Positions 9,266 to 18,285 of a stretch of DNA of 64,000 nucleotides are shown piece by piece (position 1 is the stretch's first letter; every line of letters starts with the position of its first letter). This DNA comes from Rossellomorea sp. BNER (lineage in GTDB: Bacteria > Bacillota > Bacilli > Bacillales > Bacillaceae_B). The position numbers were made by a program, and so were the translations under genes. Under the pieces are notes generated by a model. The model did not search any database. It saw only the letters and a list, made by a program, of their open reading frames with translations, and was not told the origin of the DNA. The stretch is taken from assembly GCA_024213275.1 (NCBI GenBank), contig JANAVG010000001.1, positions 360,426-424,425 of the forward strand, given 5' to 3'.

Positions 9266-10968
9266 GGTTTCACCCCAATCATTTCATGTAGCCCGGTACC
9301 AGGTGCAACCATTGGATAAACATTTTCTGATGGGCAAACCCGGCAATCGATTACGGCCGGCTCACTGTCATGCAGAACTTTAGAAAATATGGTTCTTGCC
9401 TCTTCTGTTGAAGTCACTTTAAACCCTCTCACACCGTATGACTCTGCAAGTTTTACAAAATCAGGTTGAACAGATAGCAATGATTGAGAATATCGCTTCT
9501 CATAGAAGGTTTCCTGCCATTGTCTTACCATTCCAAGTGCCCCGTTGTTTACAAGGACCACCTTAATCGGGAGGTTTAATTCATTTAAAAGAATGAGTTC
9601 TTGAGATGTCATTTGAAAACCACCATCCCCAACCATGGCAATTACGTTTTTATCTGGCTGGGCTAACTGAGCTCCTATGGCTGCCGGAAACCCGAATCCC
9701 ATTGTTCCTAATCCACCTGATGTAACCCAATTATGAGGATCATTGAATGTGTAATACTGGGCTGCCCACATTTGATGCTGACCAACATCAGTTGTAACAA
9801 TCGATTCTCCCTTTGTCATTGTGTGAATCATCTCTAGTAATCCTTGCGGTGATATACTTTCCTTCACTTCGTTATGCCAATACGGATATTCTTGTTTATA
9901 TTGATCAAGATGAACGAGCCATTCTTCACATGACGAGCTTGATCCGTTTTCCTCTAAAAGCTTTTGCAATGCTTCTTTTGCATCCCCTACTATTGGGATA
10001 TGAGTTGTAACATTTTTTCCAATTTCAGCCGGATCAATATCAATGTGGGCCACTTTTGCATTTGGAGCAAATGTTTGAAGATTTCCTGTCAGTCGATCAT
10101 CAAATCTTGCACCAACACTGATCAGTAAATCGCATTCATACAAGCTCATATTAGCCGCATAGCACCCATGCATCCCTCCCATCCCAAGAAATAATGGGTG
10201 GCTCGCTGGAAATCCACCTAATCCAAGAAGTGTATGGACAACAGGAATATTTTTCGTCTCCGCTACCGCAAGCAATTGTTTTGATGCTTTGGCATGTAAG
10301 ACACCTGCACCTGCTAAAATAACTGGTTTCTTTGCCGTTTCAATCGCTTCGTTTAATTTTTTTATTTGCAACACATTTGGATGTACGGTAGGTTGAAACC
10401 CAGGTAGATGAACAGGCTCATCAAATGTCACTACAGCTGATGTAGTTGAAACATCTTTTGGTATGTCAACTAGTACAGGTCCTGGTCTTCCAGTTGTTGC
10501 AATATGAAATGCTTCCTTCACAATTCTAGGGAGATCTTGCAAATCACGAACTTGATAATTGTGCTTGGTAATCGGCATCGTAATTCCCATAACATCTGCT
10601 TCTTGAAAGGCGTCTGTCCCAATGACCCCAGATGCTACCTGCCCTGTAAAAACCACGAGGGGGAGTGAATCCATCATGGCATCTGCTATACCAGTGACTA
10701 GATTTGTTGCACCAGGTCCTGAAGTCGCAATGACAACACCAGGTTTTCCAGATACTCTTGCATACCCTTCTGCAGCGTGGATAGCGCCTTGCTCATGTCT
10801 TGCAAGCACATGTTTAATTGGATTTTGATAAAGTGCATCATAAATTGGTAAAACTGCTCCGCCCGGATAACCAAAAACAACCTCAACACTTTCTTGCTTT
10901 AAGGCATGAATCAGAGTTTCAGCACCGCTTAGCCGTGACTCAGGATCTGCCTTTACATTTACCTTCAT
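9262..10968 (-). CDS. ilvB: acetolactate synthase large subunit
   Basis: Thiamine pyrophosphate- and FAD-dependent catalytic subunit that makes acetolactate and acetohydroxybutyrate. 568 residues, family length. N-terminal TPP (PYR) domain with [16 protein letters not shown] and the catalytic glutamate in [15 protein letters not shown]; central FAD domain; C-terminal TPP-binding domain with [20 protein letters not shown] followed by VVLVNN. It is the first gene behind the leucine T-box, whose antitermination should gate it and everything downstream. Confidence 0.97.
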   Translation of the reverse strand: MKVNVKADPESRLSGAETLIHALKQESVEVVFGYPGGAVLPIYDALYQNPIKHVLARHEQGAIHAAEGYARVSGKPGVVIATSGPGATNLVTGIADAMMDSLPLVVFTGQVASGVIGTDAFQEADVMGITMPITKHNYQVRDLQDLPRIVKEAFHIATTGRPGPVLVDIPKDVSTTSAVVTFDEPVHLPGFQPTVHPNVLQIKKLNEAIETAKKPVILAGAGVLHAKASKQLLAVAETKNIPVVHTLLGLGGFPASHPLFLGMGGMHGCYAANMSLYECDLLISVGARFDDRLTGNLQTFAPNAKVAHIDIDPAEIGKNVTTHIPIVGDAKEALQKLLEENGSSSSCEEWLVHLDQYKQEYPYWHNEVKESISPQGLLEMIHTMTKGESIVTTDVGQHQMWAAQYYTFNDPHNWVTSGGLGTMGFGFPAAIGAQLAQPDKNVIAMVGDGGFQMTSQELILLNELNLPIKVVLVNNGALGMVRQWQETFYEKRYSQSLLSVQPDFVKLAESYGVRGFKVTSTEEARTIFSKVLHDSEPAVIDCRVCPSENVYPMVAPGTGLHEMIGVKP

Positions 10969-11045
10969 TTTTAATCTCCTCCCAGGAATTGTTTAATACA
11001 AAAGCGTAAGCGCCTTGGCAATAACAGATTTACAATTTTTTTACA

Positions 11046-11345
11046 TATAAAAAAGCCTTTTCACCCACTACGACACTTACTTAGTTTCGTAGGGATGAAA
11101 AGGCTTTTTTCCTCTTCATGGTACCACCCTAGTTTGTAGTATTTTCACAAATACTACCTTATCGAGTCATTCAGTATTGCTTCGAATGACTACCTTTTTG
11201 ATAACGAGTACTATACTCGATCGCTCCTACTAGAGAGGGTTCAGAACGATACTCAGAGGGGATGTCGCAATTGGGCGTATTGCCGGCTTCCACCTATACC
11301 GGCTCTCTGGAAATACGAAATCCAATCACTTTTACCTCGTCAACG
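11046..11345 (-). promoter_or_regulatory. T-box riboswitch, probably tRNA-Leu specific
   Basis: Reading the minus strand, the leader shows the Stem I apical elements (AGAGAGCCGG, then GGTGGAAGCCGGC), a specifier region CCCCTCTGAGT whose CTC (11256-11258) is a leucine codon, and a T-box core AGGGTGGTACCATG (about 11117-11130) whose TGGT can pair with the ACCA end of a tRNA; the terminator follows. T-boxes monitor uncharged tRNA and permit readthrough when charging is low. It lies between ilvD and ilvB, inside the gene series, so ilvE and ilvD escape its control if transcription starts at the ilvE promoter. I could not find a convincing separate promoter directly before it. Confidence 0.93.
11049..11110 (-). 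terminator. intrinsic terminator of the leucine T-box
   Basis: Long hairpin (outer arms AAAAGCC/GGCTTTT, extended inward through CTACGA/TCGTAG) followed on the minus strand by a T run. It sits just after the T-box sequence and before ilvB, the position expected of the regulated attenuator. Confidence 0.92.
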
Positions 11346-11356
11346 TTTTAGCTCTA

Positions 11357-13024
11357 TTAAATTTTCATAATTCCTCCAGTACTTGCGGAGGTAACTAATT
11401 TGGAATAGCGGGCTAAGTAACCCCTTTTAATTTTCGGTTCAGGCTGTACCCAGTTTTGTTTTCGACTTTCTAGTTCATCTTCAGGTAGGAGAACATTAAT
11501 TGTTCTATTTACCAAGTCAATAATAATAGGATCACCGTTCTCAATAAAGGCAATCGGTCCACCTTCTGCTGCTTCTGGGGAAATATGTCCAATTGAGATC
11601 CCTCTTGAAGCCCCAGAGAAACGACCGTCTGTAATGAGGGCTACCTTCGTCCCTAACCCCCGACCTGCGATGGCTGCGGTGGGAGCTAGCATCTCAGGCA
11701 TTCCCGGCCCGCCTTTCGGACCTTCATAGCGTATGACCACTACATGACCTTCTTTTACAGTACCATCATCAATTCCTTTTTGGGCTTCGTCTTGAGAGTC
11801 AAAAATAATGGCTTCTCCCATAAAAGTTTTAATAGAAGGATCCACTGCTCCAACTTTGATGACACAGCCATCAGGTGCAAGATTTCCATTTAAAATCGAT
11901 AATCCACCAACAGGACTATACGGATTGTCTTTTCTTCGAATCACTTGGTCATTCTTAATCTCATAGTCCTTAACCAATTCATAAATTGTTTTTCCAGCCA
12001 CTGTGATGCGATCTTTGTGTACTGCTCCATCAATTTCACAAAGCTCTTTAATGATGGCGCTAATTCCACCTGCGTGGTGCACATCATCCATCGTGTAATC
12101 TGATGCTGGGCTAATTTTTGATAAGTATGGAACCTTTTCAGCAATTTCATTAATTCGGTTGAGGTCATATTCGATTTCTGCTTCATTTGCAATGGCTAGT
12201 GTGTGAAGGACCGTATTTGTTGAGCCCCCCATTGCCATATCAAGAGCAAATGCGTCGTCAATCGCCTCTTTGGTAATAATGTCTCTAGGTTTGATATCAT
12301 TTTTTATCATATTTACCAGATGATGGGCTGCTTCTCGAATCAATTGATGCCGTTCTTCTGATGTGGCAACAATTGTTCCATTACCTGGAAGGGCTAATCC
12401 GAGCATTTCCATCAAAGAATTCATTGAATTTGCGGTAAACATTCCCGAACAGGATCCGCATGTTGGACATGCATTCTGTTCTATGTCCAATAACTCTTCA
12501 CTTGTCATTTGTCCTGATTGATGGGCGCCAACGCCTTCAAATACAGATACTAGTGAAAGTGGTTTACCTGTAGATGATGTCCCACCTTCCATGGGACCAC
12601 CTGAGACGAACACGGACGGTACATTGGTTCTTGCTGCTGCCATGAGCATCCCTGGTGTAATCTTGTCACAGTTTGGAATGAAGAACACTCCATCAAACCA
12701 ATGGGCATTAATAACGGTTTCAGCGGAATCTGCAATCAGTTCCCTACTAGGCAGCGAATACCTCATGCCGATATGTCCCATAGCAATTCCATCATCAACT
12801 CCAATGGTGTTAAATTCGAATGGAATGCCACCTGCTTCCCGTATGGCTTCTTTGACGATCTCAGCATAAGCCTTTAAATGTACGTGTCCTGGGATGATGT
12901 CAATATAGGAATTACATACCCCAATAAATGGTTTTTCTAAATCTTTTGTTTTTACTCCCGTTGCATATAGCAAGCTTCGATGGGGAGCACGGTCAATGCC
13001 GACCTTGATCATGTCACTACGCAC
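11357..13024 (-). CDS. ilvD: dihydroxy-acid dehydratase
   Basis: Iron-sulfur dehydratase making the 2-oxo acid precursors of valine and isoleucine. 555 residues, normal. Candidate cluster cysteines lie in [31 protein letters not shown] and [31 protein letters not shown] and [15 protein letters not shown] signatures are intact. It begins 20 bases after ilvE and ends just before the T-box leader. In B. subtilis ilvD lies elsewhere; here it is placed upstream of the leader in the same direction. Confidence 0.97.
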   Translation of the reverse strand: MRSDMIKVGIDRAPHRSLLYATGVKTKDLEKPFIGVCNSYIDIIPGHVHLKAYAEIVKEAIREAGGIPFEFNTIGVDDGIAMGHIGMRYSLPSRELIADSAETVINAHWFDGVFFIPNCDKITPGMLMAAARTNVPSVFVSGGPMEGGTSSTGKPLSLVSVFEGVGAHQSGQMTSEELLDIEQNACPTCGSCSGMFTANSMNSLMEMLGLALPGNGTIVATSEERHQLIREAAHHLVNMIKNDIKPRDIITKEAIDDAFALDMAMGGSTNTVLHTLAIANEAEIEYDLNRINEIAEKVPYLSKISPASDYTMDDVHHAGGISAIIKELCEIDGAVHKDRITVAGKTIYELVKDYEIKNDQVIRRKDNPYSPVGGLSILNGNLAPDGCVIKVGAVDPSIKTFMGEAIIFDSQDEAQKGIDDGTVKEGHVVVIRYEGPKGGPGMPEMLAPTAAIAGRGLGTKVALITDGRFSGASRGISIGHISPEAAEGGPIAFIENGDPIIIDLVNRTINVLLPEDELESRKQNWVQPEPKIKRGYLARYSKLVTSASTGGIMKI

Positions 13025-13044
13025 TGTATCTCCTCCAACTGCTT

Positions 13045-13947
13045 TTATCCTGCTTGAACGTTGCCATGTGAATATACTTTTCGTCCATCTTCTGTGACGA
13101 TTTTTCTAAAATCCTCCAAAAGCTGTTTTGTATAGGCTCCAGGTTTACCTTCACCAATTTCTCTTCCGTCCACTTTAACAACTGCAATAACCTCAGCAGC
13201 TGTTCCCGTTAAAAATACTTCATCTGCCGTGTATACATCATGTCTTGTGAAGACTTCTTCCCGCATTTCGAATCCTTGTAATTGGGCCATTTCAATAACC
13301 GCGTTCCGGGTAATACCTTCTAATGCCCCAACGTATCCAGGTGGTGTTTTGATGACATTTCCTTTGACGATAAAGATGTTATCTGCCGATCCTTCTGCAA
13401 CATATCCTTGATCGTTCAACATCAATGCTTCGCTCACACCTGCTAGATTTGCTTCAATTTTCACAAGAATATTATTTAAATAGTTTAATGATTTCACTTT
13501 TGGAGATAATACATCTGCCCGGTTTCTTCTGCTAGCAACCGTGACAATTTCAATTCCCGTATCGTAAAGGGTCTTTGGAAATAACGAGAGTTCCTCTGCA
13601 ATAACTATAATTTGTGGTGTACTACATGTGAAAGGGTCTAACCCAAGATTTCCAACACCTCTTGATACAACTACTCGAATATAAGCGTCACGCAATTCAT
13701 TTTTTCTTAATGTTTCTACAATGACGTCTGATAATTCTTCTTTACTTTGCGGGATGTTTAACATAATGGATTTTGCTGAGTCGTAAAGGCGATCAACATG
13801 CTCTTTCAGGCGAAACACATTGCCGTCGTACATTCTAATCCCTTCGAACACCCCGTCTCCGTATAAAAATCCGTGATCATACACAGATACGACCGCCTCT
13901 TCCTTTTTTACATATTGGCCGTTTAAGTAAATCCATTGTTCGCTCAT
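13045..13947 (-). CDS. ilvE: branched-chain amino acid aminotransferase
   Basis: Fold-type IV PLP aminotransferase performing the last step of leucine, isoleucine and valine synthesis. 300 residues from ATG 13947, which has GGGAG about 8 bases upstream and begins with the conserved [13 protein letters not shown]; an upstream extension of 21 codons lacks a ribosome binding site and is rejected. PLP lysine lies in [19 protein letters not shown]-type [12 protein letters not shown] and LTGTAAEV motifs are present. First gene of the ilv-leu operon, directly behind a promoter with a CodY-like box. Confidence 0.95.
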   Translation of the reverse strand: MSEQWIYLNGQYVKKEEAVVSVYDHGFLYGDGVFEGIRMYDGNVFRLKEHVDRLYDSAKSIMLNIPQSKEELSDVIVETLRKNELRDAYIRVVVSRGVGNLGLDPFTCSTPQIIVIAEELSLFPKTLYDTGIEIVTVASRRNRADVLSPKVKSLNYLNNILVKIEANLAGVSEALMLNDQGYVAEGSADNIFIVKGNVIKTPPGYVGALEGITRNAVIEMAQLQGFEMREEVFTRHDVYTADEVFLTGTAAEVIAVVKVDGREIGEGKPGAYTKQLLEDFRKIVTEDGRKVYSHGNVQAG

Positions 13948-14019
13948 GTCGATCGCTCCCTTCTTTGTTTTTTGTCCAAATTGGCAATGACATATAAGCA
14001 AAGCTGACAAGTATGTGAT

Positions 14020-14034
14020 AGTTGTCAGAAAATT
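14020..14034 (-). promoter_or_regulatory. CodY-like box before ilvE
   Basis: Minus-strand AATTTTCTGACAACT matches the CodY consensus AATTTTCWGAAAATT at 13 of 15 positions. It lies just downstream of the predicted transcription start (about 14040), where CodY bound with branched-chain amino acids and GTP would block transcription. Confidence 0.75.
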
Positions 14035-14046
14035 TTGTTGAGGACA

Positions 14047-14075
14047 ATATTACTCTCGTTTTTATGATTGGTCAA
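14047..14075 (-). promoter_or_regulatory. SigA promoter of ilvE and the ilv-leu operon
   Basis: Minus strand -35 TTGACC (14070-14075), 17-base spacer, -10 TAATAT (14047-14052). About 100 bases before the ilvE start codon. Confidence 0.85.
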
Positions 14076-14121
14076 CACCCTTTTAGTAAGTTTTTAGATT
14101 ATTTAGACTAATTGATAAAAT

Positions 14122-14135
14122 CGTAAACGCTTACA
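14122..14135. promoter_or_regulatory. cre-like site upstream of ilvE promoter
   Basis: CGTAAACGCTTACA matches the CcpA consensus TGWAANCGNTNWCA at 13 of 14 positions. Its centre is about 88 bases upstream of the predicted start, the type of position where CcpA activates the ilv-leu operon of B. subtilis. Confidence 0.65.
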
Positions 14136-14280
14136 ACATCTTCAAATCAACATTCCACTATTTTTAAAAATTTTTTATTTTTTTCTTAAAAGACCATTTT
14201 CGACACCTTTTTTTAATCGGACACAATGACTTATTATTCGACGAAAAATGGATACTTTTTTAAGGGCGAAAATAAGAACA

Positions 14281-14400
14281 AAAGGCGGAAGCTCCCCGTT
14301 TAGCCCCGACAAACATAAGCCAAGCCATGAAGGAAGGGTGAATTCCCCTTCCTTCATGGCTTGGCTTATGACTCGAGTGGCTGGGCACTATAGCTAGATT
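14281..14400. repeat. intergenic palindromic element with 25-bp perfect stem
   Basis: Perfect inverted repeat: left arm 14314-14338 (starts CATAAGCCAAGCCATGAAGG), 7-base loop TGAATTC, right arm 14346-14370. Outside lie GC-richer flanks (AAAGGCGGAAGC, TAGCCCCGAC, GACTCGAGTGGCTGGGCA) that can pair partially. There is no T tract, so it is not a normal terminator. It resembles dispersed palindromic repeats I have seen in Bacillus intergenic regions (recollection, not a search). The rest of the gap between ilvE and the next gene holds the promoter signals listed separately. Confidence 0.75.
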
Positions 14401-14455
14401 AGGACAAACTAATTCAAAGTTATCAACATATTATAATTTTTATAATTTCCTATAC

Positions 14456-14490
14456 AAAAAAAGCCCGCGGAAAATTAAATCCCGCAAGCT
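14456..14490 (-). terminator. terminator after the DUF4097 gene
   Basis: Minus strand stem AGCTTGCGGG/CCGCGGGCT (with G-T pairs) and an A/T loop, followed by seven T. It begins 12 bases after the stop codon. Confidence 0.8.
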
Positions 14491-14501
14491 ATCTAAGTTT
14501 A

Positions 14502-15395
14502 TTAAATTAGAGTGAAGTCTCCTGATGACGTCGTTGCACGAAGTATATACTTCTCATCACCAATACTGCCTACAATACGATGGGCAGTTTTTTCCTCAAA
14601 CACCATTTCTTTTAATTTTACCGTTCCATCACCTGAACTACTTCTGAAATCCAGTGAAAGGGATTGAGGTGATTCATTAAAGGTAATCATGATATCACCG
14701 CTTGAAGTCTGAGCATCAATATCTCCTAGATGTCGATTTATTTCTAGATCAATTTCTCCTGAACTTGTTTCTGCTGTAATCGTTCCTTCTCCCTGTTTTA
14801 CGATCACATCTCCAGATGAAGTGTACATTCTGGTTTTTTCAGAAGAAACTCTTTGCAAAAAAATGGTTCCACTGCTTGCTTTTATTTCCATATTGCTTGA
14901 ATCAACATCAATAATATCAGCATCACCACTATTTGTTCTTGATGAGAACCGGTCAGATATTAGCAATTCTTTTGCTAGGACAGTCCCTGAACTAGCAGCT
15001 AATTCCATATTAACCGCTTTCAAAATCAAAACATCAATATCCCCTGATGAGCTTTCTAAGGTAATGCTTTTCCATAGTTTGTTTGGAATCTTTATGTTAA
15101 GATTCAATTTTTTAATGGTGACTCCTACTTGAAGTTTAAACCTACCCCGATCCTTTATAGAAACCTCTAAGCTATTCCCTTTTTTCTCTAAAAGCAACTC
15201 GTATTCTTCATCGAGCTTTTCACTTATATTCCCATTAAGCTCTGCTACGAGTGTATGACCCTCTGTTGGTTCAATCCTTACATCAGTAGAGCTTGTTTTC
15301 ACCTCTAAATGATCAATTCCCTCAACATCTGCTTCTTTTTTGTCATGAAAATCGATGGTTTTAAAAGAAAATGCCTTAGTGAAACTTAATGCCAT
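14502..15395 (-). CDS. DUF4097-family beta-strand repeat protein
   Basis: About 297 residues built from a repeated beta-strand motif: TSSTDV, SSSGDIDV, ASSGTVLA, TNSGDADI, ASSGTIFL, TSSGDVIV, TSSGEIDL, TSSGDIMI, SSSGDGTV, TSSGDFTL recur about every 20-25 residues, typical of DUF4097 (the adhesin-like domain found in LiaG-type proteins). No signal peptide or membrane segment is evident, so it is probably cytoplasmic or surface-peripheral. Start chosen at ATG 15395, which has GGAG at proper spacing; a GTG 14 codons upstream lacks one. It stands alone with its own promoter and terminator. Function unknown. Confidence 0.85.
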   Translation of the reverse strand: MALSFTKAFSFKTIDFHDKKEADVEGIDHLEVKTSSTDVRIEPTEGHTLVAELNGNISEKLDEEYELLLEKKGNSLEVSIKDRGRFKLQVGVTIKKLNLNIKIPNKLWKSITLESSSGDIDVLILKAVNMELAASSGTVLAKELLISDRFSSRTNSGDADIIDVDSSNMEIKASSGTIFLQRVSSEKTRMYTSSGDVIVKQGEGTITAETSSGEIDLEINRHLGDIDAQTSSGDIMITFNESPQSLSLDFRSSSGDGTVKLKEMVFEEKTAHRIVGSIGDEKYILRATTSSGDFTLI

Positions 15396-15496
15396 ATGAA
15401 CTCCAACTCCCCTATTATGAGAATAAAAAGGAATCACTCGAAATGACTATACTAACGATATTAACAGATCCCCTTTTACTTTTTTTTCCTTATTCC

Positions 15497-15525
15497 ATCA
15501 TAGTATAATATTTCCAATTGTTCAA
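15497..15525 (-). promoter_or_regulatory. promoter of the DUF4097 gene
   Basis: Minus strand -35 TTGAAC (15520-15525), 17-base spacer, -10 TATGAT (15497-15502), about 100 bases before the chosen start. Confidence 0.65.
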
Positions 15526-15548
15526 TACATGGGCACCCTTTTCACTTT

Positions 15549-15584
15549 AAAAAAGAACTTCGCTTTCTTACTAGGCGAAGTTCT
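15549..15584 (-). terminator. terminator of the tyrosine catabolic operon
   Basis: Perfect 10-bp stem AGAACTTCGC/GCGAAGTTCT (15554-15584) followed by six T on the minus strand, 12 bases after the hmgA stop. Confidence 0.9.
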
Positions 15585-15596
15585 CTTAGTTATAAT

Positions 15597-16754
15597 TCAT
15601 TTCTCAATCCATGTATACATGTAGTTATCGTCTTCATATCCAGTCGTTGACTTTACAATTTTTAACGGACGGAATGTATCAATCATGACGGCTAATTCCA
15701 ATGTCTCTTTCTTGCCAATACTCGCTTCCGTTGTTCCTGGATGTGGTCCATGTGGAATACCACTTGGATGAAGCGTAATCGATTCTTGCTTAATTCCTTT
15801 ACGGCTCATGAAATTACCTTCCACATAATAAAGCAGTTCATCACTGTTTACATTACTGTGGTAGTACGGAGCAGGAATGGATTCTGGATGGTAATCATAA
15901 AGTCTCGGAACAAAGGAGCATATCACAAAGTTATGCCCTTCAAAGGTTTGATGCACAGGTGGTGGCTGATGTACTCTACCTGTGATGGGTTCAAAATCTT
16001 CAATATTGAACACCCAAGGGTATAAATAACCATCCCATCCCACAACATCAAGTGGATGATGATTTAAGATATGGGAATGAATATAACCTCTTGATTTTGT
16101 TAAAACTTCATATTCACCCTTATCACTGTGAGTTTCCAAAGTCTCTGGTCCTCTAAGGTCACGTTCACAAAATGGACTATGTTCAAGAAGCTGCCCGTAT
16201 TCATTACGATATCTCCTTGGAGTCGTAATTTGGCTGAATGATTCGACAAAAAGCATCTTTGTCTCCTCATCCGGCATCATTCGATAAATCGTCCCTATTG
16301 GAATCGTTACATAGTCTCCAGGTCGATAGGTGATTGTACCAAACATCGTTTCAATTTTTCCTTTTCCGTAATGGATATAAAGCATTTCATCTCCATCACC
16401 ATTACGATAATAAGAGTTCATTTTTTCTGTAACCTGAGCCGTACCGATAAGGAGATCATCATTCCCCAATATATACTCGCGGGCATCAAGCCCATTTCCT
16501 GTTTTACTTACTTCACTTGTTAAAAAGTGACGATGCCTTAATGCTTTTTCATCCGCTATTTCGTATTCGGGGAGATATTTTTTTACGACTTCAGATTTTA
16601 CGACTTCCGTAGGTAAATGGTGATGATATAAAATAGACTGTGTTCCTGAAAAGCCTTTGGTTCCCATTACCTGCTCACGAAAAAGACTTCCATCCTCTTT
16701 CTTAAACATCGTATGTCTTTTCTTAGGTATTTTCCCTAATGTACGATAATACAT
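15597..16754 (-). CDS. hmgA: homogentisate 1,2-dioxygenase
   Basis: Non-haem iron dioxygenase opening the ring of homogentisate to maleylacetoacetate. About 385 residues, shorter than the roughly 430-residue proteobacterial and animal enzymes but in the range of Gram-positive members. Cupin-type segments include YRPGDYVTIPIGTIYRM, the HHPLDVVGWDGYLYPWVFNI block, and HPSGIPHGPHPG with probable iron ligands (His, Glu, His) near ELLYYVEGNF. Start is ATG 16752-16754, with GGAGGAG before it; it shares one base with the stop of the upstream hydrolase gene (TGATG), so the pair is translationally coupled. Last gene of the operon. Confidence 0.92.
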   Translation of the reverse strand: MYYRTLGKIPKKRHTMFKKEDGSLFREQVMGTKGFSGTQSILYHHHLPTEVVKSEVVKKYLPEYEIADEKALRHRHFLTSEVSKTGNGLDAREYILGNDDLLIGTAQVTEKMNSYYRNGDGDEMLYIHYGKGKIETMFGTITYRPGDYVTIPIGTIYRMMPDEETKMLFVESFSQITTPRRYRNEYGQLLEHSPFCERDLRGPETLETHSDKGEYEVLTKSRGYIHSHILNHHPLDVVGWDGYLYPWVFNIEDFEPITGRVHQPPPVHQTFEGHNFVICSFVPRLYDYHPESIPAPYYHSNVNSDELLYYVEGNFMSRKGIKQESITLHPSGIPHGPHPGTTEASIGKKETLELAVMIDTFRPLKIVKSTTGYEDDNYMYTWIEK

Positions 16755-17665
16755 CAAACTCCTCCTTCCGTTACTGTATTTTTTAACGCCCCTAATCCCG
16801 TAATCTCTAATTCTATTTCATCGTCAGGTTCAAGCCAGCGATGTACATCCGTTCCAAGCTCTAATATGCAACCAGTTCCTACCGTCCCTGATCCAATTAC
16901 CTCGCCTGGGTAGAGGGTTACACCTGCTGATGCCCGTTCAATCATTTCTGCAAACGTATAATAGATTTGCTCGTAATTCCCTTTGGAGAGAAGCCTTCCA
17001 TTTACCTTAGCTGTCATTTCTAACTGATAACGGTCTCCCTCTTTATAGACTTCCAGCTCATCTTTCGTTACAAGATATGGGCCTAATGACGTCGCAAAGT
17101 CTTTTCCCTTTGCTGGTCCTAGTCCTACTTTCATTTCTTGCCTTTGGAAATCACGAGCACTCCAATCATTCATAATGCAGTAGCCAAAAATATAGTCTTC
17201 TGCCTCATCCTTTGAAATGTCTTTTCCCTGTTTACCAATTACACAGGCAATCTCAAGCTCATAGTCAAGCCACTCACAGTCTACAGGTCTTTCAATAGCT
17301 TCATCTGGACCTTTAATAGCTAAATGATTCGTAAAATAAAAAACAGGAATCTCATACCATTCTGGTATAACGCCAAGCCCCCGCTTCGCCCTTGCCGTTT
17401 TTACATGTTCCTCAAAAGCATAAAAGTCACGGACACTAACTGGTCTTGGAAGCGGTGACTTAATAATAATTTCCTCTTTTGAATACCGTTGTTTATGAGA
17501 GGATGGATCAATCATAGGTAGATACTCTTCATGATTTTCTATAAATGAAACCATGTTATTAGGGATTACCCCATTTGAACTCTCAGAAAGATCTAGTACT
17601 CCATCATTTAAAAACAGGCCAATTCGTTCTTTCCCCTCTTTATTCTCAAAAGTTATTAGCTTCAT
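16754..17665 (-). CDS. fumarylacetoacetate hydrolase family protein
   Basis: Member of the FAH superfamily, 303 residues. In this operon it most likely cleaves fumarylacetoacetate (or directly maleylacetoacetate) to fumarate or maleate plus acetoacetate. The catalytic fold signatures are visible: DCEWLDYELEIACVIGK with the acidic metal ligands, FGYCIMNDWSARDFQRQEMKVG, GPAKGKDFATSLGP, and GEVIGSGTVGTGCI. The domain organisation is the short FAHD-like plus N-terminal type rather than the 420-residue animal enzyme. Starts 4 bases after the upstream gene. Confidence 0.88.
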   Translation of the reverse strand: MKLITFENKEGKERIGLFLNDGVLDLSESSNGVIPNNMVSFIENHEEYLPMIDPSSHKQRYSKEEIIIKSPLPRPVSVRDFYAFEEHVKTARAKRGLGVIPEWYEIPVFYFTNHLAIKGPDEAIERPVDCEWLDYELEIACVIGKQGKDISKDEAEDYIFGYCIMNDWSARDFQRQEMKVGLGPAKGKDFATSLGPYLVTKDELEVYKEGDRYQLEMTAKVNGRLLSKGNYEQIYYTFAEMIERASAGVTLYPGEVIGSGTVGTGCILELGTDVHRWLEPDDEIELEITGLGALKNTVTEGGV

Positions 17666-17669
17666 AGTT

Positions 17670-18281
17670 TCACCTTTTACGAACTAGCTCGAAAGTATCG
17701 CTCATCGGTTTTGTATACAATTGACCAGCTAAACGCCCCACAGGCTGAAGCAAAGCGGAGTTAATTTTCCCATCGTAGTACAAATCATCTGCAATTCTAA
17801 CAAACTCTACTTTACCAATCACAAGACTTCCTGCCCCTGGGTTTTCACCAAAATGAAGAACCTGATGGAGGGTACATTCCAACTGGACCTTGCTCTCTTT
17901 AACATACGGAGGGCGAATCGTTTCTGATTCTCCTTTTGTTAAGGACGACTGTTCAAATTCATCGATATCACTTTCAAATTCCTTAGCTGTATCATTCATC
18001 TGTTGAACAATGTCTTCACTCACAATATTGATAACAAACTCCTTTGTTTGTTCAATATTAAATAATGTATCCTTTTTGCTGCCATCCGTGCCTTTTCTCA
18101 TTGGTGAAAAACAGATAAGCATCGGATCGGCACAAATCGCCGTAAAAAAGCTGAAAGGGGCAAGATTGACATTCCCATTTTCATCTACAGTAGATACGAA
18201 TGCGATGGGTCTTGGTAAAATCGAACCCACCATTAGCTTATAGGCATCTTTCCACTCTAACGTATCTGGCCTTATCTCCAT
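17670..18281 (-). CDS. flavin reductase-like / flavoredoxin family protein
   Basis: 203 residues of the FMN-binding split-barrel flavin reductase family: PRPIAFVSTVDENGNVNLAPFSFF at residues 24-47, then CFSPMRKGTDGSKKDTLFNI and FVINIVSEDIVQQMN, the usual FMN phosphate and isoalloxazine contacts. It lies between the aminotransferase and the fumarylacetoacetase gene, spaced by 4 bases on each side, so it belongs to tyrosine catabolism; its reaction there is unknown. A role as reductase partner, or in handling an intermediate, is possible. No maleylacetoacetate isomerase gene is present in this operon. Confidence 0.85.
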   Translation of the reverse strand: MEIRPDTLEWKDAYKLMVGSILPRPIAFVSTVDENGNVNLAPFSFFTAICADPMLICFSPMRKGTDGSKKDTLFNIEQTKEFVINIVSEDIVQQMNDTAKEFESDIDEFEQSSLTKGESETIRPPYVKESKVQLECTLHQVLHFGENPGAGSLVIGKVEFVRIADDLYYDGKINSALLQPVGRLAGQLYTKPMSDTFELVRKR

Positions 18282-18285
18282 GACA

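Noticed and set aside
13948..14010. Longer ilvE with 21 extra residues
   Set aside because: The upstream start has no ribosome binding site and the conserved N-terminus begins at ATG 13947.
14281..14400. Terminator of the upstream region at the 25-bp palindrome
   Set aside because: No T tract on either side, and no gene ends there on the appropriate strand; the stem is more like a palindromic repeat element.
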